A stretch of DNA of 64,000 bases from the NCBI RefSeq assembly GCF_022376445.1, contig NW_025955119.1, forward strand, positions 1 to 64,000, in the 5' to 3' direction. This DNA comes from Fomitopsis serialis. Taxonomy: Eukaryota; Basidiomycota; Agaricomycetes; Polyporales; Fomitopsidaceae. A program made the position numbers and the translations under genes. Positions 12,560 to 24,663 of this stretch are shown in pieces. Position 1 is the stretch's first letter, and each line of letters opens with the position of its first letter. The notes beneath the pieces were generated by a model that had not been told where the DNA came from, searched no databases, and saw nothing but the letters and a program-made list of their open reading frames with translations.

Positions 12560-13960
12560 GCCTCCTTGACATTCACCGTCTTGAATCGTGATAAACTCCT
12601 TGACATTGACAAGGCAGCAAGTATGCATCTTGTTTCTTGACTCGACTTGAATGGTATGTACGTGCAACATTGTACGCTGTTTGCTCATTGGTTTGGGTCC
12701 AATGGTGTGGATGTATTATTAGACATGTCCTATATAAGTTTGTACCGTGACTGTGTCTACTATAGACAGTCATTACGGTGTTGAGGTGCAATACACCATG
12801 TAGTAACTGTATATCAGCAAATAGAGATACAATGGTAAGACACTGAGGTATTCCTTGTTCTGTTAGAGTGATTCCTGAATGGCTCGCAGCAATTGACAAT
12901 GATGATACTTCGCTGATCTACTGAGTTTGCTGTGGAACTACATGTAGTAGATTAGGCAAGCCACTCACGTAGGCTATTAGCCTCATTGTTGTATATGTAA
13001 AGAGCACTTTGGCTTTGTGTAATCTCAGCTCATGCGGGAAGAGGATCTCAGGATATGTTTCAAAGATGATATGTTGTTTGGAGATATTGAGAGGCATGTG
13101 GGTTAAATCTCAGCTTCTGCAAGACAATTGTTCAATCAAGTACATACAGAAGTTGTATTCATGCTGTGTCTATGGTACATGTTGCTGCTGGCAATTCTCT
13201 GAAGCAATCTGGCAATGTTATAGCTTGAGATAGCTAAGAAGGTCATACATGGAGAGCATGTCTTAGACAAATGCACCCCACGGTTCAATTCTCACAGAAT
13301 TCTATACAAGCCATGTACTACACATAGTCATGCTTGGTACAAAGTCTCATAGCATATGGTGGCACAGAGGTGAAGTTATAAAGAGAATGAGACCATCTCG
13401 GGTGACTCGGGGACATGGCCGAGGCAATGTCCGAGGGCAGAACACTGGAGAGTGTTCACGCATTTAGTGGGTGCTCTGACCACTATCATTGAGTTTGTGT
13501 ACATATCTTCTAGTTGTCCACTCCTTTGTACTTCTATACTATTGAATGCTAATAGTGGTTGTACTGAACATATGATCATGATATCCCGAAGTCTATATCA
13601 AGTGTAACTGCAGTACAGTTACGAAGAGTGTATGTGCATGTTGGGCCAACTGACAATGAGTTTCATTGCTCAAAGTGAACCATCACATCCATACAGTGAC
13701 AGAGTATGAATATGGCAGTCACGGTGTTGGCCATAGGCAAGCTTGACTGGAACTATATTGAGGAAGCCTTATAGCAACAGATTGCACTTCTTGTCCATGC
13801 TCTCTCTCGTCTGAAACTGCCCACAATGCTGTTAACAAGCAAATCTAGTTTATATCGGAAGCCTGATCTAGTTTGTAGGTTCTTACAGTTTTAGTACACC
13901 GAGACTTCAAACAGACAAGAAAGCGAGCACAACCAGAAGGAGAATGTAACGGTGGGTGAT
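12560..13960. other. AT-richer spacer inside the element
   Basis: Base composition shifts to AT-rich with only short ORFs (74 codons at most) on either strand. Similar AT-rich spacers occur at 8540-9000 and 11110-11500. They may be nested insertions, but I could not define ends. Confidence 0.4.
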
Positions 13961-13965
13961 TGATA

Positions 13966-14100
13966 ATGCAAGATGGCAGGTAGGCGTGCAAGACGGCGGG
14001 TGTGCAAGACGGCAGGTGTGCAAGACGGCGGGTGTGCAAGACGGTGGGTGTGCAAGACGGCAGGTGTGCAAGACGGTGAATGTATAAGATAGCAGGTGAG
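13966..14100 (+). repeat. 16-bp minisatellite
   Basis: About eight copies of GTGCAAGACGGCRGGT, degenerating at the 3' end to GTATAAGATAGCAGGT. A related array recurs at 15440-15620, so the two bracket the polarised tract between them. Confidence 0.85.
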
Positions 14101-14109
14101 ACATGCCGC

Positions 14110-15440
14110 ACCCGCGACGAGCGTACCCGTATCCATGGGTGGTGCTACCTGTATCCTACCCCGGTTCACTGTGGGTTGGCATACCTCGGTGGTCCCTGCG
14201 CGGGTTTGAGCTCGTTGCCCGCACCCGCCGTCTTCGCCGTCCTCCTCGCTCGCCTAGGCTTGCTCGTCCCGCTTCTCACGCGCCATCCACACGTCCTCCC
14301 GCCTGCTCGCCGCTGTGCCCACACCCACGGCGCGCTCGTCCGAGTCGGTTGCGTTTGCACGCGGGGCGCTGGCCCTGTGTGCTCGTGGTCGACGTGTTCC
14401 GCACGCCCGGCCCTGTCCATTGACGTTCTTCTGTCCTGAGCTCGTGTGCGCGTGCTCCGTTTGTCGGCGGCCGTGCTTGTGTGCTGGGCATTCGCCCAAT
14501 GCACTCGCCTTCGGCATGTCTGCCGTGGGCTGCCTGCTGGCCCGCCCGCTGGTCTGTCCGCTTTCCCGCCCGCCCGCTGGTCTGTCCGCTATCCCGCCCG
14601 CCCGCTTTCCCGCCCGCCCGCTTTCCCACCTGCCCGCTTTCCCGCCCGCCCACTTTCCCTTTCCCACCTGTCTGCCCACTGTCCCACCTATCCACTCACC
14701 TGCATGCCCCGTCCGCCTGCTTACCCCGGCACCCGTGAACCAGCCTGCCTTCCGGTGTCTCTGCTCACTCGCTTGGCTACTCGCCGTCTTGCCCGTCTAC
14801 TCGCGCGTCCCCCTGCCCGCCCGCTGACCCACCCACTGACCCAGCCGCTGACGCGCTCGCTTTGCGCGTGTTCGTTGGCCGTGTTCGCGTGCTGGGTAGT
14901 TGCCCAGCGCGCGCACGGTCGGCGTGCGCTCCCGCCCGCCTGCTCGTCTGCCCGCCCCACCGCCGTTCATCGGCCATGTCTGCGCAAGAGGCATTCGCCC
15001 TGGGTACACGTGGTCGCCGTGTGCGTCGTGCTGCATGTCGCCGCCGCTTCCTGTGCCTGTGGTCAGTGAGCTCACTTGCGTGTGTTTGCACTCACGCGTA
15101 GCAGGCAATGCCCCTCGCCCGTCGTGCCCGTCGTGCGACACATCGCCGAGCGTCGCGTACCCGTCTTTTGCTCGCCCGTCTCACCACTCGTCCACCCCCA
15201 CCCTGCTTACCTCTCGCATTCCTCCCGGCTCGTCGCTGTGTCCGCGCGCGGTGTGCTTGCATCCGGGGCAGTTGCCCTATGTGCGCTGTCCTCGCGTGCT
15301 GTCGCGCCTGAGACCGTGCATGGGGGTACTCACATGTTCGCCTCACCCGCATCCCCGCAGTCTTGACGCCGTCGTGGTGTTTCCGCACGCCCTTGTGGCG
15401 CTGCAGGTGGCACCCCAGACGGTAGGCCGGCGATATGGCA
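14110..15440 (+). repeat. Long pyrimidine-polarised low-complexity tract
   Basis: The strand carries repeated CCCGCCCGC(T/C)TTCC and CTCGCTCGC-like motifs for over 1 kb, densest at 14540-14700 and 14800-14960. All six frames are partly open because stop codons are rare in this composition. No consistent protein is encoded. Confidence 0.7.
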
Positions 15441-15620
15441 GGTGAGCAAGACGGCAGGTGTGCGAGGCGATGGGGGTGCAAGACGGCGGACAAGCAGGAT
15501 GGCGGGTGAATAAGACGGCGCCGGGTGTGTGAGATACATAGCGGGTGAGACGGTAGACGGGTGAGACGGTAGACGGGCGAGACGGCGTGCGAGCAGGACG
15601 GCAGGTGTGTGTTATGGTAG
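15440..15620 (+). repeat. Diverged second array of the GACGG minisatellite
   Basis: Irregular repeats of (G)CAAGACGGCAGGTGTG, AAGACGGCG and a short run GTGAGACGGTAGACGG. They are related to the array at 13966-14100. Confidence 0.7.
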
Positions 15621-16199
15621 ACAAACAGGACGGACCGCGATCAGGACGGCAGTCGAGCGGGAGTATGCAGGCGATAGTGAGAGCTGACGCGTTGAAACAT
15701 TGAACTTTCCGAGTGAACGCGCCTGAACGCGTGCCCGATCGTGACGCGCCGCGCTGCACTGCGCCAATTGATGCTTTGGGCATACAATGCTGCAGAGCCC
15801 AGCCGGCCATTGCCCAGTGCGACGCGTCACAATCAGGCATTCACCAGCAAGACGACGCCTTGACCGCGCCACCCGACGCTTTGAGCACGCAAGAAAAGCC
15901 CAGCCGACCATTCAAGTACTATTGATTCGGATCACTACGGTACTGTATACATCCCGCCCAGCCAAATGCATTATACACCTACTGATGTCGGTTGCACGAT
16001 CCTCATCGTACAAGCCGACGCGTCGGCCGCCGTCGGCTCATGCGATGGTGTTCCGCGAGACTGCGCGTCGGCTGTAGGATGAGGATCGGTGAGAAAGCGC
16101 TGCTTGGTGTGTGCCAGGCACACTGGTACGTGCACTCGCGCAGCACACAAGAGCTTACCAAACAATCGCAGCCATCTACATTCACCCCGCTCTCTCATA

Positions 16200-16660
16200 T
16201 GCTCAGGCACTTGGGCACCCATCTGTTTTCGCTCACCCGCTTACCCGCCTGGTCACCCACTCGGCTGCCTGGGAACCTGCCAGCCCATGCGATCAAGACA
16301 AACCTGCGAAGTCAGCGAGCACCGCGTGTGTTGGCGGACGTCCATTCGCCTCTGCCATGCAGGCGCTCGCTCTGTGCCCGCTGTGCACGAAGTCCGCGCC
16401 CACTGTGCGCAAACACGCCCACAAGCCTGGCCTTTCACGCCGACACCTTCTCAACGTGCTCGTGCTGCTCACACACGACAAACAGCATCCGCTGCTGCCC
16501 ATCCTGGCCCATTACTGCCCTGCCTGTCTGCGGGCTCGCCCACGCACTTGCCCGCCCGCACATGCTTGCCCATGCACCTGCCCGCTTGTCCAGTACCCGC
16601 ACACCTGTCCGGCACACCCGCCCACACGCCTCCTTGCCTCCTCGCTCGTCATGAGCGTAT
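16200..16660 (+). repeat. Pyrimidine-polarised tract near the right end
   Basis: CACCCGC, GCCCGC and CACCTGCCCGC-like runs, with the same strand bias as 10380-10850 and 14110-15440. Confidence 0.55.
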
Positions 16661-16939
16661 CATCATACTCACACCGATTTGGGACCAACATCATTTAGAA
16701 TATATTAGGTTACTTCATTATAGTATCTACATGTACCCGGCGACACGAAAATGTGTATTTGCCTTTGTGCGGCTTAAGACGCTTCGCTGCATATCAGGAA
16801 ACAATAGGTAAGAAGTATTGCGATCAGTGGCAGTAATAACAGGGCAGTAATAACGGATTACAATGAGTCAGTAGACCATATAATGCCAATCTAATCAGCT
16901 CGTTATCGGCGTCACTGTTTGAACTTTGGTCAGTCCAAC

Positions 16940-17030
16940 TCCGTGGAGTCCACGTGGACAAGTCCACCCCAGCGGGTCCATTACTTTGGGCCCGCGGCGG
17001 CTTCGCCGCCCGGGCGTCTCGGGCTTCCAC
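16940..17030 (-). repeat. Right terminal inverted repeat
   Basis: Read on the minus strand it starts (G)TGGAAGCCC, contains a GGCGGC-GAA-GCCGCC hairpin, then CCGCTGGGGTGGACTT, GTCCACG and TGGACTCCACGG. It pairs with 8018-8095. The extra hairpin segment is the main length difference between the two ends. Confidence 0.65.
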
Positions 17031-17038
17031 GACTCAGT
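17031..17038 (+). repeat. Putative target-site duplication, right copy
   Basis: GACTCAGT, matching GACTCAAT at 8010-8017 at 7 of 8 bases. Confidence 0.5.
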
Positions 17039-17425
17039 ATGTATCACAGTACATAAGTATGTAAGTGCAGGCTATCAAAAATGAGAGAAACTTTCCTGAA
17101 TTTGGGAGGAGTCATTTGATGGTCAGAGATCCAGGCGTCCAGACACAGCCAGATGCACGGAAGGATCCAACTGCCTCGAGCTGCCTCGTAGGACACTCGA
17201 GCATTGCTGCGATACCGTTCATGGGAATTGTAAGTCACGTGTTTCCCACGGAGGGAGCGGCATCGCCGGCTGCGAACGACTTATGGTGGACAAAGCCCTC
17301 CTCTCTCCCTCCGGTCGGAGTCGGGGATCCATCGTCTATCTACTCTGCTCGGAGAGGCGAGTCCTTGCCCTATTGACTACACGACATTCAATGCTCACCA
17401 TAAAAACTCTCAGCTCGGCAACACC

Positions 17426-18917
17426 ATGAGTTTGTCGACTCTTAACGAAGATGTCCTCCGTATCATCGCCGAAATGCTTTCCTCGACGGAATGCATTCCT
17501 CTCTCGTCGGTGTCTCGCCATCTGCATGCAATCGTACGGCGGTATGTGTTCGAGTCGATCACTGTTCGTAGCGAGGAACGGCTAGTCAATATGCACGACC
17601 ACCTCATCCGCAACATCGACAATCGCCTGATCTGGCCTCGGGAATTGATCATCTACGGCCCGACGGGCAACGGCCGCTGGGAGGCTCCAGCCGTTGATGC
17701 GCTGGTAGGCATCTTCGAGCACGCGCAGGAGTTGAAGGCTCTGGAGCTCCACTGGTGTGAGGCGATGATTGACTGCGATGCACGTATCGGGGAGCATTTG
17801 GCTGCACTGCCGAATCTCTTGGACATCCGCCTGCTCGCCGTCGGGCCAAAAACACTCGATGTCCTTTGCAAAACGGTCAGCAGACCGGAGAAGGCATGTC
17901 TGTCATCCACCATGTTTTCCTCCAATCGTACTCTGCGACACATAGCTAAAGCCGCTGTGCTTGGCAACGTCAAGCGGCTCAGACTTCGTAACTTTAAATT
18001 CAATGTACTCTCTGAACTGCAGCTTCTCCCCAAACTCGCCGGGGCCCATCCACAGCTAGAAGTCCTGGATCTCGACCAGAGTGCCGTATATTCCTGCCTT
18101 ATCCTGTTCCCCAACCTACGCAGGTTGACGATTCTCAATAGCAAATACAATGGCGAAAACCGCCTACAGCGCCCTGGCCATCCCGTGGAGCAACGACACT
18201 TGAATTACTTATCGGTTGAGCCGACCTACCTACATCTCATCCCAAGACTGGGCATCCATAGCGATTACCTGCGTCTAGTACACACCGAGTCGCAGGACTT
18301 CAGTGCTATGGACATTCTTGATGATTTTGTTCGCACCGCCGCCGTCCTGGAGTTGAGCTTGAACTCGACTCGGATTGAATGCTACACCGGAGCCTGCACG
18401 ATATTGGCAAGGAAGATCTCAGCAGAACTATCAAGAACAAGGTACCTTATCTTGACGACCCAATGGCAGTCATATTCAGCGAGCCGGTGGATGGTATGCG
18501 ACACATTCGCTGTCTCTAATTCGCGTCTTCGATACTCATACATGCTTGGCGATATAGCAGACTATCTCCTCTTCGCTACTATCATCCTCGCAAATCCTTT
18601 GCATACGGGTTCATGTGACCCATACAAACGAAGGAGAACCATCGCGCGAAACATGGCTAGCCTTGCTGCAGCGACTGCAGAGCGTCCACATGTCCTCGGT
18701 ACCCTCGCTCCGGTTCTATTTCCAGCATATCGAGGGCACTGATAATCCGCGGATACCAAGTGTTCCCTCGTTAACCACCTGGGGGCGGGTCGAGGGCGAT
18801 GGCGGTGACCGCACGCTGCAGCCGATCCCCAATTGGCAGGGCGAGAGGATCCATCGCTACCTGCAATCTCCGGAGTTCTGTCGTACGTTACATTTCGACG
18901 GTGAGTTGCACGTTTAG
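17426..18917 (+). CDS. F-box-like protein, family A copy 2 (FBA2)
   Basis: Exons 17426-18493 and 18561-18917, with a 67-nt intron (GTATGC...AGCAG); 474 residues. The N-terminal F-box pattern (LNEDVLRIIAEMLSS, then PLSSVSRHLHAIVRRYVF) is the same as in FBA1. The leucine-rich middle has many conserved segments (HLIRNIDNRLIWPRE, GEHLAALPNL). The ATG lies in ACACCATGA. It stops at DGELHV because a codon that is CAG in FBA1 has become TAG, removing the last 14 residues present in FBA1; this probably leaves function intact. The 9-kb element ends about 400 bases upstream, so its original promoter may be displaced. An oxalate decarboxylase fragment follows about 450 bases downstream on the same strand, an arrangement repeated at 48.5-45.6 kb on the other strand. 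Confidence 0.7.
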
Positions 18918-19365
18918 TGAGCGGTGGAAGGAGCGGCTTATTTTGCCATCCAGAGGACACGGCGCTGCAATACTCCGGCCGGTGACAGGCTGGGGAGCTA
19001 GAATGCCAAGTGAGCTCGGAAGGAGTGTTGGAACCCGAGCATCGTACTGTGTATCTTCATAGCTTGTATCGTGACTTCTGTACAGATGACAAGTTTACAT
19101 CTGATCTTCAAACAGATATCTCACACCGTGGACGCCGTACTGCAAGAGCTCTCAGGCTGACGCGTCGTGGGCATAACTTGAACGCCGACTGACAGGGGCA
19201 TCTAGTTTGTGGCCATCTGCTCTCGGCGCTTTAGCGAGGGCTATGTAGTTTGCGTGCGTGACTCCTAGACTTGACTCGGATGTGTTCATTGTCGTGACAT
19301 TCAATACGATAGGGACATCGACGTGCCATACTGCCAGCAGCCAGTCATGGAATGACGACACGTGC

Positions 19366-19752
19366 AGGCGACTGCAGGCACTACATCGAGAGCATCGGAT
19401 ACCCCATCGAGATGCTCGAGATCTTCAAGTCGCCCAAGTCTGCGTTCGTTATCTCAACGGTCTTGACTTTGCGGATTTCTTGAACATGGGTTCGCATAGG
19501 TTTGAGGAGTTCTCCCTCAAGCAGTGGCTCGCGGTCACACCGCTGCACCTCGTTCAGGCGCATCTGAACGTTGGGGAAGAGTTCACGAAGGCCCTCGGCA
19601 AAGGTCACACTCCGATGCGTGATGGTCATGTACTGCAGTGAGTGCCTCCTGGCACCTTCCGGGACATTCTGCATGTTCTTACTCACGACGTTTGCAGGAA
19701 TGCGGGACATGCAGTGAAGAACGCCTCAGGGAAGCCGTCTGCGAAGCTCTGA
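19366..19752 (+). pseudogene. Oxalate decarboxylase C-terminal fragment (copy O1)
   Basis: Similar to the last three exons of the complete gene at 55.6-57.0 kb. It covers the part with HYIESIG and IEMLEIFKSPK, then the exon with QWLAVTP and HLVQAHLNVGEEF, then the final exon ending NASGKPSAKL and TGA. The first donor is destroyed: the GTGAGT that follows the AA of the lysine codon has lost four bases. The N-terminal cupin and most of the second cupin are missing, so no metal centre could form. It lies between FBA2 and FBB1 in the same orientation, as do the other O copies. Confidence 0.85.
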
Positions 19753-20400
19753 GAGGCCGTACTAGTACTAACGTGAGAAGCTGCTGCGGAAGATGTAAGT
19801 AGGCGTGTCTGTAATACCAGTATCCCTGGCTTGTGTCTTCCGTTCGTGTTCAATGATTGCGATATGCCGCCCTATGATAGGCACAGACACCCACAGTCAC
19901 AATACGTATGCCACTCAACCATGTGTCGAGCCGGCATTGAATCCAGGCAGGACCAAATAGGAGGATCTCGCTCACTTCGTCGCAGGCTGACCACAATCGA
20001 CATGATGCAAAGTCACACAGTCATACTTACCGGGGTCATTGCGGCGTCTTGACGAGCGTCAGCAGCGTGCTAACCTTCTGTCAACATAGAGCTCGGCCCT
20101 CTCGGACGATAAGGGGATTCAAAGAGGCATAGTAACTCGGCAGTCAGCGTGTGGTTTATCGAAGAGATATCGAACACAGCCTCTCCTCGCCATATAATAC
20201 ACGGCCTTGGTGCGTGCTCGAGGGTCCCTAGCCCCTTGTGCTGGCTCATCGCCCGCGATCGCGCACCGTATTGCCACCATGGAGGACATGATCATGACCG
20301 CGCCCGATCACCCGTCTACCGTTGGTACCCTCCTAATTCCGTATGTTGGGCAAACCCCACTCATGCATTCTCATAGCGTTTTTCCCCTCCCGTTGACGAC

Positions 20401-21828
20401 ATGGCACCCACACAAATCGCGCAATGGCATGCAGATGGGCAGACTTGCGACGACGAATCGGGTCCCGATAGACGATCCGGGAGCGACTCCTCCTCCTCCT
20501 CGAGACGACCTGCCTCTGTGCAGAGCAGCTTGTTATTGACCTCTGCTGATCGCTTTCCGTTCGAGGTCTTCGAGGACATCATCGATGAAATGGACGACGC
20601 GTCCACGTTGCTTGCAGCGGCGCAAGTCCGCAAGGCATGGTATCCTCGTGCCATACACAACCTCTACTACACCGTCAAAATAGACACACGCAAACGCTTC
20701 GACATGTTGTTCAAGCTGTGTCGCGCGTCTCCGCATGTCAAGCAGTGGCTCGCAACCACGCGCGAGCTGCGACTCGCAGACGATGATCGCTGGGATGATT
20801 TTATCGTCATGGATCTCGGTGGCGGAAAACCTCGCTTTCTTCATGCAGTACCCCCTGCCCTTGGCCACGCAATGTCTAGAGTGCAACATCTTGCATTCAA
20901 AGGGCTGCGTGGTGACGTGCACGCGACATTTTACCTTGCCCTATCGCAGTTCTCGTCCGTCAAGTCACTGGAACTGTCCTGGTGTTCGCTGAAGCTCTCC
21001 CAGCTTCGGCGGATCATATATACCTTCCCCCTACTTACAACACTCACACTGAAAAAGATTCGCATCGTTCCACATGAGACTGTCAGCCCTATGGTGACTA
21101 CATCCTTTCGCTCACCACATGACATACATCTGCGCTATCTTTGTATCAAGGAGCGCTCGCAGAACTCCAAACTCATCGACTGGATAGCGCAGTCGGGCCT
21201 CTGCATCTCCCTCGAGGATCTGACCGTCTGGGTCAATGAAGAATCCTTGTGGGAAAGCGTTAGCGCACTCCTCAAAACCGCTGGGTCTTCCTTGACTCGA
21301 TTAGAGACTGACTGTTAAGATTCCCTCTTGCTTGTTCATTTGACTCCACCGCTGACGCACACGCACAATGTAGATCTCCACGGCGACCTAGAGCATAATA
21401 CCGCCTTGCGATCCTTGGTTCTCCGTCTCGTTCGGTACAGTGCCCAACTCGTAGTGACAGAAGATCAGGGGCATAACATTAACAGGCTAGCGAGCCAGTT
21501 ACACGGCCTTCTCTCCACTGTCCGAGGCCACCAGCTCGAGCACCTCGAGATCGAGACCTTTGTTTGGACCAGTTACCTTGCTGCCAGCCCTGCACGCGTC
21601 GATTTACGGGCCCTGCACAAGACCATGAGCCAGCCGCACTTCAATGCGCTGAAGGATGTCAAGGTGAAGGTGGACATGGGGCGTGTGATGGGCATGATGA
21701 CTCAGGCTGAGGCCCAAACCTTCAGTCAGGAGCTCGAGGCCATGTTTCAGAGGTTGCTCCGGCCGTGGTCTGACCGCGGTACAATCAAACGCTTCACCTG
21801 GGTACACCCTATGTACTATAAGACATAG
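20401..21828 (+). CDS. F-box-like protein, family B copy 1 (FBB1)
   Basis: Exons 20401-21313 and 21374-21828, with a 60-nt intron (GTTAAG...TGTAG); 455 residues. After a disordered acidic and serine-rich N terminus, residues about 45-85 match an F-box (RFPFEVFEDIIDEMD, then KAWYPRAIHNLYY). The rest is leucine-rich (SSVKSLELSW, LTTLTLKKI). I start at 20401 because a 5' intron with consensus GTATGT at 20341 and acceptor CATAG at 20376 puts this ATG in frame, whereas the upstream ATG at 20281 would be out of frame after splicing. It is the only one of four FBB copies with both exons intact and a start codon. The likely role is an SCF substrate adaptor, inferred from the F-box alone. Confidence 0.7.
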
Positions 21829-22049
21829 AGACACCCTCTACTCCTCCTTCTTTTCCTCTCGTCTCTACCTGTCACTGCGCATGTCCAACTCGTAGTAGTA
21901 TTTGGACACTGAACCTGTTGGCTTACGATACGATTGAAAGGGCCAAGTCACAGCAGCACTGCTAGATACCGCGCAGCGCTGTGAAGCTGCGAATGGAGTC
22001 AGGAGACGGGCCACGTCCATGAACCACCCTTTGACCCAACTCGGTCAAC

Positions 22050-22140
22050 GTCTGCCATCGGCGGACTCGATACATAGATGCCTGTCGATTTTCTGAGACC
22101 CGGAAGCCTGGACAGGTACAATCGCCTTGCGTGTACTTAC
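22050..22140 (+). repeat. Module flank repeat (copy L)
   Basis: Contains ATGCCTGTCGATTTTCTGAG, then ACCCGGAAGCCTGGACAGGT. It is nearly identical to the reverse complement of 43281-43365 and related to about 48630-48670. It marks the common 3' end of FBB-containing modules. Confidence 0.8.
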
Positions 22141-24663
22141 ATGACAGAGACATGTTCACTGGGACCGGGGTTTCGGGGACCTATCGGAAGCGAAACTGAT
22201 CGTGACCTGGTGGAATACGAGGGCTACGATCCGCTACTCAACATTGTCTTCTCAACAGCACCCATCACGTTCATGACACTGGGATTACAGGATTAATATG
22301 GCACTGGCCAGCGCGAAACAACTAGGTGTCGGCCACGTCTCCTTCGAACCCGTAGTTAGCGGAGCAGCAAGTCGGAACTGCAGAAGGGTTAGTTATGGAG
22401 AGCTTCGTCACCGCAGACTAGACTTGCCGGGCAAGGGATCTGTGGCATGATCGTCGAGGCGTGAGTACGAAGGATGAGCTCTGTGTGCACGAGCCTTACC
22501 AGCCACAGGGTTTGCGCGCACTGTCGAGGCGGTAAAATGCAGCGATGGCGACGAGGCTAGTGACGAGCTGGAACAACTGCATCTTGGGTCTTGTGGAGGC
22601 GATTTTTTTTTAGCTCTGGGGTATTCTTTGCGTGGCCTCGGTTTTATACCTCAGCAATGGCCCTGCCGAGCGCTGACGCGCTGACGGCTAGGGCGGAGAC
22701 TGACGGCATCAAAAGTCATGGACGCTGCACTAGTTGAAGACGAGCGTTAGGAGGCATCTCAGGCGGCTGCAGAAGGTGCGTGTATTGATTCGATCAAATG
22801 GTAGGAGGGACGGTGCAGTTTGACGGCTACGTACCATGGTCAAAGCGCGGAAGGGTGGTCATTATTCAACGTCGAGATGCACGTTCGGTGTGTCTCGTAT
22901 CCTCTGTTCTGAGACAGCTATATGCACGTCTGCTACTGGAACCTGAAGGAGTTCAACCATGTACCAGTTCCAGAGCAATGCGTCTACGTACTGACAGGAT
23001 GACAGCTATTCGGACTCCCACGGCACGTACTCCATGTCAAGCATCGAACCGAAGATGCCCCGATGTCTCGACGAGGCGAGAACGTATGCACATAGCAAAC
23101 ATACGCCTTGAAGCTTGACCGGTCGGGCTGGCAAACTGGTGACGAGTCGATTTAGATGTAAGCGGTGCGATTTGGCGTCGCGTCGCTCTGTTAAGATCAA
23201 CGGGCACGTTTGGCACGAATATTGATCAGAGCGTACCATGTAGTCGGACGCGATGGGCCATTTCGTGGGCTGACTCCTGGGATCACGATCAGACATGGCG
23301 CGTTTACTTTGACAGCCAGGCGTACCCTTCTCACGTCCATGGTCAGCCACACCTCCGTTGACGAGCGGTCAACAGAACACTGGGCATCTTGAGAAACCAG
23401 CCCCGGACATCGACAAATGATGAATGGAATTAGCTGTCAAACGATCCATCCGGTCCCGACAGACGCCAACTCTTGAGCAACTCGCTCTGTTGATGCTGAT
23501 GCAGCACTCGACAGTTCGACTTCAGTGGTGCTACCGACTGGCCTGGGCGGAGATCAAGGACACATAGCCCTCCGTGACGAAGGTGGGAATCCTATCTTCG
23601 ACGTCGTGTCAGCTACGTGGCAATCTGGAGACGGGCAGGTCGTCTGGGCGACAGCTCGGTAGCTCGGGACGCTGGGTAAAGCCTCCGGTCGTCAAAGTCG
23701 AAATACGGCGACAGAAGATAGATGAGTGCTTACCGTCCTCGGATCCGATCATCCTGCCACCCAGACTCGGAGGCCGAGTGTCAGTGGACGTATCCATTGC
23801 GCCGTGCGGGCAGCGGGCGGGTCGGTGGATGACGAGATGAACGTCACGTGGATCAGCTACTGTGGTCTGGAAACTGGGTACAGCAGCTGTCGACGCCGCT
23901 GGGAGCGGTTGCTGCTCGTACGACCAGACACGCATCTTCCTCAGCGCCGCAAATCGGTGTTCACACGACTCCGTGAACTCGGCTCAACCTCATCCAGTGC
24001 CCCGGACGCGATACAGTAGCGGACCTTCGCATTCGCAGGGCAACAGCACAGCTCCACCAATCTTTTGTGCGAAAGGACTGGACGTTCAGCCCGACACTCG
24101 CACATGTGCATGAGATGGCACGAACTTGACTCGGAGACGCTTCTGGCTTGGCCGCCGTACCCTGAGAAACCAACCGGACCGTCCGTTCAAGGCGTGCGGA
24201 GAGTGCGATGTCCCGGTTCCTGGTCAACGTTGCACTGTTGTACTTGCGTGGAAAGCCGGACTCACCATGCGCCGCGTTGGCCGTGAAACACCGCTCTTGC
24301 TCCGCAGCAACACACCCATACACACCCGCTGAGACTCGGATACGGGTTGCGAAGACCACGATCAGTACTCCCACAAACAAAGGAGAGACTCCGGTAGCAA
24401 GACTCATGGTCCGAAAGAAATGTTGTTATTCTGTCACCAGAGCGACCCTAGAAGCGTGCGAAGGAGCGTCCTGGCAGCCTGTCAAGGAGATAGTGGATAC
24501 TGCACAACTCTACACTCACGCTGAGCTGTATTCGCCGGGCGCAGGAGCTTGTGACTCGGCCATTGGAATGTAAGCTCCGTTGCAATCGCGAGGCACGAGC
24601 CGTCTGGCCTGGAAGTGCTTGAGCAGAGGAAGCGTGTCCTGGACGGCAACCAGTTACGAGATA
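22141..24663. other. No recognisable gene
   Basis: Short ORFs only. A plus-strand stretch at 23830-23900 translates to a protein-like segment (VTWISYCGLETGYSSC) but has no exon chain around it. A T9 run lies near 22604. It probably holds decayed sequence between the F-box module and block X. Confidence 0.4.

Larger units (their letters stand above)
8018..17030. mobile_element. Putative 9-kb TIR DNA transposon, minisatellite-rich
   Basis: Two inverted terminal regions define this block. Both begin TGGAAGCCC, both then have a CCCG-rich part, and both carry CCGCTGGGGTGGACT followed by GTCCACG and TGGACTCC, with single-base gaps. They lie about 9 kb apart and are flanked by near-identical octamers. 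The interior differs from its surroundings: tandem repeats of 10-16 bp and about 84 bp, long pyrimidine-polarised stretches, AT-rich spacers and no long intact ORF. One spliced gene remnant lies at 9120-9625. I infer a DNA transposon, probably non-autonomous or decayed, inserted upstream of FBA2. The superfamily cannot be settled because no transposase motif is readable. An alternative is two unrelated copies of a short TIR element bracketing older sequence. Confidence 0.6.

Noticed and set aside
13966..14100. CRISPR-like array
   Set aside because: Repeats are head-to-tail 16-mers without unique spacers, in a eukaryotic genome; it is a minisatellite.
14110..15440. Proline/arginine/alanine-rich proteins in several frames
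   Set aside because: All frames are open for the same compositional reason, with no start context, splice structure or conserved frame.
20281..20340. Upstream ATG (MEDMIMTAP) as start of FBB1
   Set aside because: After the consensus GTATGT...CATAG intron it would be out of frame with the F-box exon; the paralogues also do not conserve it.
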